Part shown: one piece after another, positions 1 to 7,745 of the stretch
Numbering within the stretch: position 1 is the stretch's first letter
Layout of the letters: every line of letters begins with the position of its first letter
Source of the DNA: Bog-473 sp036489775
Lineage (GTDB): Bacteria > Actinomycetota > Acidimicrobiia > Acidimicrobiales > RAAP-2
Assembly: GCA_036489775.1 (NCBI GenBank)
Contig: DASXFC010000060.1
Span: 1 to 64,000 of the forward strand
DNA: 64,000 nucleotides
Reading direction: 5' to 3'
Translations under genes and position numbers: made by a program
The notes under the pieces: model-generated
What the model saw: the letters and a program-made list of their open reading frames with translations, nothing else
What the model was told of the DNA's origin: nothing
Database searches by the model: none

Positions 1-199
1 TGCAATCCGAAGGATGTCACCTGGTAGCGGTTGGTGTGCGGGATGCGCTCAATGAGTCCGTGGAGGCGGAGCCGCCGCAGGTCATAGGTCATCCTCCCGG
101 CTCCGATGGTGCCGGGGTCGAGGCCCAAGAGAGGCGTGAGAGGTTCAATCCCGGGGGGCGCACTCGAACAGGCGCACTCAATTCTCTGGTCAGAGCCTT
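1..199 (-). pseudogene. C-terminal remnant of a winged-helix protein, runs off the left edge
   Basis: On the minus strand a frame is open from about position 199, just after an in-frame TAA at 200-202, to the left edge. It contains TYDLRRLRLHGLIERIPHT followed by NRYQVT, a winged-helix-like segment I associate with a repeated actinobacterial protein often found in mobile regions. There is no plausible start with the missing N-terminal part, so this is most likely a 5'-truncated copy. The family name is uncertain. Its upstream side meets a repeat that is also found at 39717-39776, which fits a mobile-element origin. Confidence 0.45.
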
Positions 200-246
200 T
201 TATGTCTCAAAGTGTCGGCCAAAATAGCCCGTGGGGAGCCAAAAAG
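187..246. repeat. Diverged repeat, copy 1 (partner at 39717-39776)
   Basis: About 60 nt align with 39717-39776 in the same orientation at roughly 80% identity, judged by eye. Shared blocks are CTGGTCAG, GCCT.TTA, TGTCGG.CAAAA, CCCG.G.GGAG and CAA.AA. This copy lies between the truncated winged-helix remnant and the left inverted repeat of the ISL3-type element. It is probably the end of another mobile element. Confidence 0.55.
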
Positions 247-247
247 G

Positions 248-271
248 GGCTCTCCTCACTGATCCGTGGGT
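248..271 (+). repeat. Left terminal inverted repeat of the ISL3-type element
   Basis: Reads GGCTCTCCTCACTGATCCG then TGGGT. It is the reverse complement of 2308-2331 except for one C/G mismatch. Confidence 0.75.
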
Positions 272-326
272 CAGTTTGGCCCGCTGAAGTCGTCAGCTTT
301 CGCGGTCGCCGCCGGCGAGCGAATAT

Positions 327-971
327 GTGGCGATGCCACTATCCACCGTCCCTGATTGGGAGCCCGACGGCGAAGAGGATTACGAGGTAGCCCGTGCGGA
401 GCTGAAGGAGCGGTTCGCCCAATGGCTCGGTATCGTCGGGATCGAGTCCCAGGGCGACGACGGGGAGGCTCCGATCCACTACAAGTGGGCCTATGTCGAC
501 GGCCACTTGACCCGATGGACGCGCCGAGACCTCGACCAGATCTATCTCGAGCTGCACCCGGCCAAGGTGATGGTCGACAACGACGACCTCGACGGAGTAC
601 TCGAAGAAGCCAAGAACTTCATCGGCTTCTTGGACGAGACCGGGCTGCTCGCCCCCGACAGCGAGTCGGCCGACGTGCTGGTCGCCCATCTCGAGGTGAT
701 CGCCGAGCCGTTCCGCCTCAACATGGCCGACGCCTCGCGCTACAGCTTCGGCAAGCGGCTGTGGACCACGGCCCAGGCCGAGGGCGTCCGCATGGACGAT
801 CAGGCCTCGCTCAATGCCTTTATCGCCGACTTCAACACCCGGCCGATCAGCGAACGCGATGCCGTCTTGGGACCGGGTCTCCCCCCGAGGCCGCAGGCCA
901 CCGGGAGGTTCACCCCGCCGGGCACCAGACCCAAGCCCCCCTCAGCCAAGCGCCGCAAGCGCCGGCGCTGA
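327..971 (+). CDS. Hypothetical passenger protein inside the ISL3-type element
   Basis: The 214-residue product has no domain I recognise. Residues 1-170 are acidic to neutral and probably helical, with several aromatic clusters. The last 30 residues are a proline-rich, strongly basic tail ending KRRKRRR, a plausible nucleic-acid contact. The start is GTG at 327, with an in-frame ATG at 333 as an alternative. The gene lies between the element's inverted repeats and converges on the transposase, overlapping its antisense tail by about 30 nt. Codon usage looks like real high-GC coding sequence. It may help transposition or be cargo; the function is unknown. Confidence 0.6.
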   Translation: MAMPLSTVPDWEPDGEEDYEVARAELKERFAQWLGIVGIESQGDDGEAPIHYKWAYVDGHLTRWTRRDLDQIYLELHPAKVMVDNDDLDGVLEEAKNFIGFLDETGLLAPDSESADVLVAHLEVIAEPFRLNMADASRYSFGKRLWTTAQAEGVRMDDQASLNAFIADFNTRPISERDAVLGPGLPPRPQATGRFTPPGTRPKPPSAKRRKRRR

Positions 972-2217
972 TGAGAGGCCCCGCCCAGGCAGCGGTGGGC
1001 AGTACCCACCACGATCGAGCAGAGCGAGGGCAATCAGGTGCTCAGGCTGGGCGAACCCGAAGGCCATGCGGTGGAGCACCTGCAGCTTGGGTGTTGGTGC
1101 TCTCGATCAACGCGTTCGACAGGTTGTGCAGCATGACCGCTTCGATGCCGGCGATGTTCTTCTTGATCTTGCGCCCGAGCTCGACAAAGGCACCGATGCG
1201 ACAGCGCTGGGCCCAATCCAGCCAGGCCTCGAGCATGGTGAGGGCAAGGACTCCCTTGGTTCGGATGGCGATACGGAGTTAATTCATCAGGTAGGCGCGA
1301 TAGAGCTTCGTGTTGACCTTGGCGATCCAGGCCAGCTTGTTGGCCTGACGGGGGGTGAGGTCCTCTGGATTACGCCACAGGGCATAGCGCGATCCCTTGA
1401 GTTCGCGGGCGTGCTGGGTCATGCCACCTTTTCTCGCCTCGTTCCAGACCTCTCGACGCACGCCGTCGAGGGCCGCGGTAGCCCAGGCCACCACGTGAAA
1501 ACTGTCGATGCACAGCGTGGCGTTCGGGCAACATTCGGCCACCACGTCAGCGATCCACTCGGCCGCATCCGCCGACACCAGGCGGATCTGTGCACAGCGC
1601 TCCTCGCCCAAGAGGACGAAGAAGCTGTGAAGCGTCTTCTTGTCCCGGCCAACGGCGGCCCAGACCAGGCGTCCCGAGGCGTGATCGACGCAGATGGTGA
1701 GGTAACGATGGCCGCACTTGTAGGAGATCTCGTCGAGTCCGATTCGGGTCAACCCCTCGAAGGGGTCATGGGCGGCCCGTCCATCGGCCACCACCCGTTC
1801 GATGATGGCGCCCACGCTCCTCCAGGCGATGCGCAGCAACTCGCTCACCGTCGATTTGGGGGTATGGGTGACCAACCACGCCACTGTGTCGTCGAAGTCG
1901 CGGGTGTGGCCGGCCCCGTGACGGGCCCAGGGCACCTGGGCGACTGTCGGCCCGTGGCTCGGACAGTTCACCCTCGGAGAATCGGCCTGGAGGAAGCAGC
2001 GCAGCGTCCCGAGATCGAGGGCGCGCCAGTTGCGCCGTCCTTCTCCCTGGTCATAGCCCGGCGCACGCACGCCACAGCGCCCACACCGACGCTTAGTAGA
2101 CCGTCTCGGACGCACATGGACCACCACCGTGTCGGACTCCTCGTCGAAGTCCACATCCTCGATCACCGTGGCCCGGTCGACACCGAGCACGCGACGCCAT
2201 ACGTTGGCACCGAACAT
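942..2217 (-). pseudogene. ISL3-family transposase, inactivated
   Basis: The N-terminal part has a zinc-finger-like CGRCG motif followed by the conserved linker and the DDE core: IGLDEISYKCGHRYLT, VSADAAEWI and LCIDSFHVV supply the acidic residues. The best start is the ATG at 2217, six bases after GAGGAGG; an earlier ATG lies at 2223. The frame is cut by TAA at 1281-1279 (after AYLMN) but continues in frame with RIAIRTKG and EAWLDWAQR. It then shifts by one base near 1089-1091, an extra C after IESTNT. After the shift the expected tail LHRMAFGFAQPEHLIALALL is readable to about 942. Repaired, it would be about 425 residues, the usual family size. No active transposase can be made in one piece. 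Confidence 0.8.
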
Positions 2218-2307
2218 CGCCATCCTCCTCGCTTTGTTTTCTGGACCGTCAAGCAGTCCGAAAACTAGGCAGGGATGGCGTTGTTCGCGATAGGACCAGG
2301 TCAGGGC

Positions 2308-2331
2308 ACCCACGGATCAGTCAGGAGAGCC
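2308..2331 (-). repeat. Right terminal inverted repeat of the ISL3-type element
   Basis: Complement of the left repeat with one mismatch. It lies upstream of the transposase start, as expected for the promoter end of an insertion sequence. Confidence 0.75.
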
Positions 2332-2371
2332 AATTTCCAACATCAGTCCACCCGGTCCATCAGCGTCTCCC

Positions 2372-4054
2372 CTATTCGTTCCTGAGGAGGAGACAGCCGC
2401 CGGGCGTCCCGCCGCCGGTCGCCACCAGGGCCACCCGAGCATCAGCGACTTGCCGCTCCCCACCTTCCCCTCGGAGCTGGGTCACCGCTTCATGGAGAAA
2501 CCCGAATCCATGAGTCCGTCCCGCAGAGAGCTGGCCTCCGTGGGTATTGAGGGGCGTGGCCCCGCCAATTGCGAGCCGGGAACCATCGCCGATGAATGAA
2601 GCGGCCTCACCGATCTTGCAAAAACCCAGACCTTCGATCCACGAAATGCAATTGAATGTGAAGCCGTCGTAGAGTTCGCAGACGCTCACGTCGTTAACCG
2701 TCAGATCGGTCCGGCTCCAAAGATGTGCCGCCGGTCCAAGCACTTGTGGCTCGTGAGTCAGGGTGCTCTGGTCCCATGAGATCCGCTCCCTCACCTGAGT
2801 CCCTACCGCCTCCACATAGATCGGCTGGTGATCCATGTCGTGCGCGAAGTCGCGGCGAGAGACCACCACGGCGATTGCCCCATCGCTCGGTACATCGCAG
2901 TCATACAGCCCGAAGGGCGTCGAGATCATGCGGGCATCGAAGTAGTCGTCCAAGGAAAGCGGATCGCGATAGACGGCTCGTGGGTTGAGGCTGGCGTGCC
3001 GTCGTGCATTCAACGCGATTCGGGCAAGCATCTCTCGATCGGCCCCGAACTCATAGAAATAGCGGTTGGCCAACATGCCGATCCAGTTGGCCGCTGACGC
3101 GGCCCCATAAGGCATTCTCCAGGAGAAATCACCACTGACCCGAGTGGGACCCGAACCTCCACCAACTCGAGCCAGTGTGGACGATGTGGATTCCCACACG
3201 GTTCGAAAACACAAGACGTGATTGCACAGCCCCGCGGAAATGGCCAACATGGCGTTCACGACGGCCCCGGTCGGGCCCGGCGTGTCGCCACCGCCACTAA
3301 TCCAGGTTGGATGAACGGCCAATGCCTCCTCCAAAGGCGTCACCCCGCCTTCGCTCATGCCACCAGGTGCAGAGCCCGGATACGTCGCCAGGCCGTCTAT
3401 GTCACCGACCTCGAGTCCGGCATTCTCAATCGCCTCTAAACAGGCGTCAACGGTCAGTGAGAGCGGCGGTCGCATCAGGCGACGCCCAACATCGGACATG
3501 CCAATCCCACTGATGATGACGTCGTCTTCGAACTTCGGACCGCTCCGGCGCATCCGCACTTTGCCAATAGGCGGATCCGCAGCCGGCGGCGCGTCGGCCT
3601 CATCGAGGGGAACAAACAGCGGAATCCAGACGTCGCCCTGATCCTCGAATTCGACCTGCACGCGCATGCCAACCCGGACCTCGTCGAGTGGGCATTTGAT
3701 CACATTCGATGTGATGCGCACGCGATGGTCCTCGTCCAGCGAAACGATGGCGATGGCATAGGGCGGCGGCATGCCCGGAAGCCACTGGTGGTAGTTGATC
3801 GTGTAGGCGGCGACCGTTCCGTGGCCCGATACGGCGACCACCGCGATCTGACGACTACGACAGTACGGGCAAATTGGCCCTGGCGGATGGAGATAACTCG
3901 AGCATTCTTTACACTGCTGAATCCTGAGGCGGCCGTCCATCCCGCTAGTCCAGAAGGTCGTTGCTTCGAGGCTTAACTGCGGCAGCGGGCGCTTGTTGAC
4001 GTTCTCTCGGCCTATGTCGTCGGAATCCGGCATGCTCAACGGGTCATTCCGCAC
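2372..4054 (-). CDS. DUF35 (zinc ribbon/OB-fold) - thiolase-like fusion protein, probable retro-aldolase type
   Basis: The 560-residue protein joins two parts normally made separately. Residues 34-150 are a DUF35 domain, with a zinc ribbon (C48, C51, C62, C65) followed by an OB-fold. Residues about 175-560 are a non-decarboxylating thiolase-fold domain with ELYDGFTFNC and a C-terminal NTHGGQLSAGRTHG block. In steroid side-chain degradation a DUF35 protein and an Ltp2-type thiolase form a complex that splits beta-hydroxyacyl-CoA by retro-aldol reaction; the fusion could do this in one chain. It is the last gene of the minus-strand series starting at 10133, 39 nt after a small cysteine protein. 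The normal thiolase nucleophile motif is not evident, in line with an aldolase or lipid-transfer role. The substrate is unknown. Confidence 0.75.
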   Translation of the reverse strand: MRNDPLSMPDSDDIGRENVNKRPLPQLSLEATTFWTSGMDGRLRIQQCKECSSYLHPPGPICPYCRSRQIAVVAVSGHGTVAAYTINYHQWLPGMPPPYAIAIVSLDEDHRVRITSNVIKCPLDEVRVGMRVQVEFEDQGDVWIPLFVPLDEADAPPAADPPIGKVRMRRSGPKFEDDVIISGIGMSDVGRRLMRPPLSLTVDACLEAIENAGLEVGDIDGLATYPGSAPGGMSEGGVTPLEEALAVHPTWISGGGDTPGPTGAVVNAMLAISAGLCNHVLCFRTVWESTSSTLARVGGGSGPTRVSGDFSWRMPYGAASAANWIGMLANRYFYEFGADREMLARIALNARRHASLNPRAVYRDPLSLDDYFDARMISTPFGLYDCDVPSDGAIAVVVSRRDFAHDMDHQPIYVEAVGTQVRERISWDQSTLTHEPQVLGPAAHLWSRTDLTVNDVSVCELYDGFTFNCISWIEGLGFCKIGEAASFIGDGSRLAIGGATPLNTHGGQLSAGRTHGFGFLHEAVTQLRGEGGERQVADARVALVATGGGTPGGCLLLRNE

Positions 4055-4093
4055 TGCGAGGTGTGATTGATGGACACAAGTCGATCGCCACTG

Positions 4094-4399
4094 TCAGTCA
4101 GAGGACGGCAGTGGTTTCGAACTCTTGACCTCAAGCGTTCGGCCATCGCATCGCAGGGGCCCCATGCCAGCCTTTGTGCACAGCAACTCGGTTCCCGACG
4201 TCTCGTCGACGTAGCGCTTCCCAATGAGAACCGGCTCACCATCTTGAGTCGGCGCCTGACCAATAGGGGCGTCTCGGCTGCTCTCGGTCATTGGGGTCCC
4301 GCAACAACTGAACTCGACGTCGCTATCGGGTGCTCGAACAACGACGACCTCAGTGTCGCAGCTCTCGCTGAAGAGGCGCGCGCCAGGTTTGAGTTTCAC
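4094..4399 (-). CDS. Small conserved cysteine-containing protein of unknown function
   Basis: A 101-residue soluble protein with cysteines at about 14, 32, 33, 75 and 85. The pattern is CDTEVVVVRAP, then CCGTPM, then GKRYVDETSG and ELLCTKAG. I recognise it as a small family found beside acyl-CoA and aldolase genes in actinobacteria and some proteobacteria, but not its function. The paired cysteines suggest metal binding or a redox/accessory role. It sits between the DapA-like aldolase gene (89 nt upstream) and the DUF35-thiolase fusion (39 nt downstream) on the same strand, so an accessory role in that aldol chemistry is possible. Confidence 0.65.
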   Translation of the reverse strand: MKLKPGARLFSESCDTEVVVVRAPDSDVEFSCCGTPMTESSRDAPIGQAPTQDGEPVLIGKRYVDETSGTELLCTKAGMGPLRCDGRTLEVKSSKPLPSSD

Positions 4400-4488
4400 A
4401 GGTTCTCCTCATCAAAGGACGGCTATTTGTGCGTCGGCCGCTTCACGTAACTTCGCGAAGCGATGCGACGTCTTTGTAGATCTCGGGG

Positions 4489-5496
4489 CTAGGAGTCGGA
4501 CATCAGACCGATGGCGATGTACGCAGCGCGGATGGCCGCCTTTTGCGCGTCGGGTAGTGGAGGCTGTGGAGGGCGCGAGCGTGGATAGCTTCCGACAGGG
4601 AGGCCGAGTTCGTGGGCGGCGGCTTTGAAGGCAGATCCCCAATGGGTGTACACGGCCTCGACGTTTGAGGCGCCGAACGCGCCATGCAACCTCGCCACCA
4701 AGTCGTCCAGGCCCGACTCATACCAATGGTCGACGGCCTCGGACAGTTTGTCCGACACCAAGAGGTCCCACTGGGCGCTGTAGATCCGGATGTCGGGTAG
4801 CTCATAGAGATACCCCGATCCTCCAAGTATTCCCGGCGCCGTGATGCCCTGACGCAGGAAACCGCCCCGATAGGCGAGCATGTCGCACTCCCAAATGACC
4901 AACTCTGGGACCAACCGATGCAGGGCAGCGGAATGACTGGGACGGAACATGCCGTTCTTCACCGCACAGATAGCGGGGAATTCATCCACCAGCCGGGCGC
5001 ATTCGTCCGGCGTCAATATCCAACCGGCGGCGTGGGTGTTGAAAAGCCCCAATGCGATATCGGTTCGTTCCACCACGTACGCCAGCAGTTGGCGGGTAGA
5101 CTCATAACCCCGTGCTTCGAAGTACGGCGGGATGAGAAAGCAGATGTCCGCTCCCGTTGCCGCCGCATGCTGCGCCAGCTCGACCGTCTCCAGCACATTC
5201 GTGCTGGCCGGACAGGCTTCAATGAGGGCTCCAGGCTTGATGGCCCGGGTCTCTTCGACCGCAACTTCGAGAATCCGCTTGCGTTCACTGGTCGAGAGGG
5301 CCCAGCATTCGCCGACCAATCCGCCAACCCAGATGCCGTCATGGTCGAGTGCTCCGACACAATGGGCGACGAGTGCCCGCAGAGCCCCTTCGTCGATCTC
5401 CTCGCCTCCGGGGCCGCTGAAGGGCGTATACAGCGAGTCGATCATGCCTCGTAAGGCACCGGGTGCCCAGTCGCGAGCTTCAGATGCGTGTGCCAT
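4489..5496 (-). CDS. Dihydrodipicolinate synthase-family aldolase/hydratase-aldolase
   Basis: 335 residues with the (beta/alpha)8 layout of class I DapA/NanA enzymes. K180 in CAVKNG is the expected Schiff-base lysine, and Y125 in IPPYF matches the catalytic tyrosine. GGLVGECWALS replaces the usual GTTGE loop, so it is not a standard lysine-biosynthesis enzyme. Such catabolic members cleave or add pyruvate-type units, as in hydratase-aldolases of aromatic pathways. It lies 30 nt after an acyl-CoA dehydrogenase gene in the thiolase-led minus-strand series. Family confidence is high; the substrate is unknown. Confidence 0.75.
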   Translation of the reverse strand: MAHASEARDWAPGALRGMIDSLYTPFSGPGGEEIDEGALRALVAHCVGALDHDGIWVGGLVGECWALSTSERKRILEVAVEETRAIKPGALIEACPASTNVLETVELAQHAAATGADICFLIPPYFEARGYESTRQLLAYVVERTDIALGLFNTHAAGWILTPDECARLVDEFPAICAVKNGMFRPSHSAALHRLVPELVIWECDMLAYRGGFLRQGITAPGILGGSGYLYELPDIRIYSAQWDLLVSDKLSEAVDHWYESGLDDLVARLHGAFGASNVEAVYTHWGSAFKAAAHELGLPVGSYPRSRPPQPPLPDAQKAAIRAAYIAIGLMSDS

Positions 5497-5526
5497 GTTT
5501 CTCGACCTCCTCTTGGGATGCGCTCA

Positions 5527-6693
5527 TCATGTTTTTGGACGACTCCGAGGTAACCCGAGGAGTTGCTCGGCGATCAAGCTGCGGAGCACTTCACTCGATC
5601 CTCCATAGATGGTGCTGGCCACCGAGCACCGAAAGTGGTATTCGAACGTGCCGCCCTGAGAAGTCTCTGGATCGGTCCAGTCGATCATCGCTGATGGGCC
5701 AACCATGTCGAGGACCTCTTTTGACCATCGAACGTAGGTTTCGGGACCGAAAAGTGCAGCATGGGGGCCCGACTTCGCCCCCAGCTGCTCAAGGAACCCA
5801 ACCCGATAACCCAAAAGTTCCGCTACCTCGGCGTCAATGGCCAGGCGCGCCAGACGTTGACGCACCAATGGGTCGTCCAACATCGTGTCGCCCTCACCAT
5901 CAGGCGTCTGGCGAGCCCAGGTGACGGCCGCTTCGTACAGCTGAGTGGTTCGCGACGCTGGTGCCACATTCTGCTCGGCCTCAAGGGCCGCTCGCATGAC
6001 ATGAAGCCCCTTCTCGGGCTCCCCGACTCGCAGACTGTCGCTGACCCGCACGTCGTTGTAAAAGACAATATTCGTTCGCTCGTAGCCCATCGTGTACACC
6101 GCCTGGATCTCAATCCCTGGCGTGTCCATTGGGACGAGCAGCATGGTCAATCCATGGGGACCATGAGACTCAGGATCACTCCGGGTCAACAAAAAGCAGT
6201 AGTCGGCCCGGTGAGCAAACGTCGTGAACATCTTCTGGCCGTTGATGACCCATTCGTCACCATCACGCACCGACCGCGTCTTACACGCGAAGACGTCCGA
6301 TCCCCCTTCAGGTTCGGTATAGCCCAAGCAGATGAGCGTTTCGCCAGCGGCCACCCCTGGCAGGATCGCCTCGCGCAACTGCGGCGAACCGAGAGCACGG
6401 ATGGCATTGGCACTGAGCATCGTGGTACCTGGGCCAATCGTCGGACCACCGGCACCCCGAATGACCGCCAACATGGCGGCAGTCTCGAATGGATCGAGTC
6501 CAGCCCCACCTTCTTCCTTCGGCCACATCGGAGCCACCCAGCCCTTGGCCCCCATGGCCTTGAGGAGTGAGCGGCTGATGCCGTCGCCCGTCCGAAGTTC
6601 GTCTTCCAGCATCTCAGGGGTGATGTGCTCGGCCGCAAAGGCCTGCGCCTGGGTGCGGATGTTTTGGAGGTGAGGTGGTTCGTGAAAGTCCAC
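5527..6693 (-). CDS. Acyl-CoA dehydrogenase (pair 1, subunit B)
   Basis: A full-length 388-residue flavoprotein of the acyl-CoA dehydrogenase family. It oxidises an acyl-CoA to the 2-enoyl-CoA and passes electrons to ETF. Visible motifs are LGYTEPEGGSD (flavin/substrate loop), GQKMFTTFA, and the C-terminal IYGGSSEVLRSLIAEQLLG. Its start shares one base with the stop of the preceding acyl-CoA dehydrogenase, so the two are translationally coupled and may form a mixed alpha2beta2 enzyme like the ChsE-type dehydrogenases of steroid side-chain oxidation. The mixed assembly is inference. Confidence 0.85.
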   Translation of the reverse strand: MDFHEPPHLQNIRTQAQAFAAEHITPEMLEDELRTGDGISRSLLKAMGAKGWVAPMWPKEEGGAGLDPFETAAMLAVIRGAGGPTIGPGTTMLSANAIRALGSPQLREAILPGVAAGETLICLGYTEPEGGSDVFACKTRSVRDGDEWVINGQKMFTTFAHRADYCFLLTRSDPESHGPHGLTMLLVPMDTPGIEIQAVYTMGYERTNIVFYNDVRVSDSLRVGEPEKGLHVMRAALEAEQNVAPASRTTQLYEAAVTWARQTPDGEGDTMLDDPLVRQRLARLAIDAEVAELLGYRVGFLEQLGAKSGPHAALFGPETYVRWSKEVLDMVGPSAMIDWTDPETSQGGTFEYHFRCSVASTIYGGSSEVLRSLIAEQLLGLPRSRPKT

Positions 6694-7745
6694 TATGCAT
6701 CCACCGGTATGGCAGGCACCAGCGCTCTACGTAGCTGCGGCCGGGAAGACCCAAAGGTTCCTACCGCCACCATTTCAAGCTCTCGCTCGGGATCAGCAAA
6801 GGTGGTCACCCACGCCTTGGCCCTTCGGAAGTACAGCTGAATATCGCACTCGGCCGTGAAGCCGTAGCCACCATGGATATGGAGGCTGTGCTGTGTGGCT
6901 GCATACGCTGTTTCTGCCGCGAAGACGAAGGCCATAGCGGCCAAGGCCGGGGCTCGGGGAAGATCCTCGGTGACAGCCCAGCAGGCTTTCCAGGTCAAGA
7001 GCTGTGAGCCATCCTTGGCCACCAGGGCATCCGCCATCGGGTGAGCCACAGCCTGATACGTGCCGATCGGGATACCGAATGCCTCGCGCTGGCGCGCGTA
7101 CGCCGCACCAATTTCGATGGCTTCGCTGGTCAATCCGTTGAGCGCGGCGGCTCGGAGGATCCGGACTTCGTTCAAAGCCGCGGCGAAACTGCGCCTCGGG
7201 TGATCTCCCTTGGCCAGGATGTCTACTTCGGCAGCGGTTCCCCAGCGCGCCATGGGGAGACCGCCCATGTTCGATACGGGCCGAACGTCAGTTGGACGGT
7301 GCACTGCGACAACCTGGTCCCCCTGGAGTCCGAGCACCACGTCGGCCACCGCACCGTCGGTGAGAAGTTGGCGCTCCACGGGACCTTTGCCCGTAGCGAG
7401 CGTCACAATTCGGCTCCCCGACAATGCCTCATCGAGAAGGTCAGTGGCCCCGCACTCGGCCAACAGGCGAGCGGCGGCGGCCGGCTCGACCAATGAAATG
7501 GGGGCTACGCGCCGACCGGCCTCTTCGGCGATGAGAGCCAGTTCCAAGATGCCGCCCCCTCCTCCACCCAGGGGTTCAGGCACGCCAACGCCCAGGGCGC
7601 CCGTGGCAATCACGTGCGCCCACAGTGCGGCATCGTGACCCAGAGGCTCGGCTTCACGGACCCGAGTCGGTGTTGCCTCTTTGGAAAACAGCAGGGCAAA
7701 GGTCTGTCGGACCGATTCCTGCTCTTCGGTCAGGGCGAAGTTCAT
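6693..7745 (-). CDS. Acyl-CoA dehydrogenase-like (pair 1, subunit A)
   Basis: The 350-residue protein starts MNFALTEEQESVRQTFALLF, a typical acyl-CoA dehydrogenase N-terminus. The middle is diverged and the usual flavin loop is not clear. The C-terminal half has ALNGLTSEAIEIGAAYARQR and HIHGGYGFTAECDIQLYFRRAK. It is shorter than the partner encoded at 5527-6693. In heteromeric dehydrogenases one subunit often lacks part of the flavin or catalytic site, and that may apply here. Its start overlaps the stop of the CaiB-like gene by 4 nt. Confidence 0.8.
   Translation of the reverse strand: MNFALTEEQESVRQTFALLFSKEATPTRVREAEPLGHDAALWAHVIATGALGVGVPEPLGGGGGGILELALIAEEAGRRVAPISLVEPAAAARLLAECGATDLLDEALSGSRIVTLATGKGPVERQLLTDGAVADVVLGLQGDQVVAVHRPTDVRPVSNMGGLPMARWGTAAEVDILAKGDHPRRSFAAALNEVRILRAAALNGLTSEAIEIGAAYARQREAFGIPIGTYQAVAHPMADALVAKDGSQLLTWKACWAVTEDLPRAPALAAMAFVFAAETAYAATQHSLHIHGGYGFTAECDIQLYFRRAKAWVTTFADPERELEMVAVGTFGSSRPQLRRALVPAIPVDA

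Larger units (their letters stand above)
248..2331. mobile_element. ISL3-type insertion sequence with a passenger gene (inactive)
   Basis: The element is bounded by 24-nt inverted repeats at 248-271 and 2308-2331 that differ at one position. Each repeat begins GGCTCTCCT and ends GATCCGTGGGT when read inward. Inside are a minus-strand ISL3-family transposase, broken by a stop codon and a frameshift, and a convergent plus-strand ORF (327-971) of unknown function. The element is about 2.08 kb. No direct target duplication is seen: the 8-mers outside the repeats are CAAAAAGG and AATTTCCA. This suggests an old or rearranged insertion. Confidence 0.75.

Noticed and set aside
814..2268. Long plus-strand open frame (484 codons) across the transposase
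   Set aside because: It is antisense to the clearly recognisable transposase, and its translation shows no domain and a shadow-type composition.
248..2339. Target-site duplication around the ISL3-type element
   Set aside because: The 8-mers just outside the repeats (CAAAAAGG and AATTTCCA) do not match.
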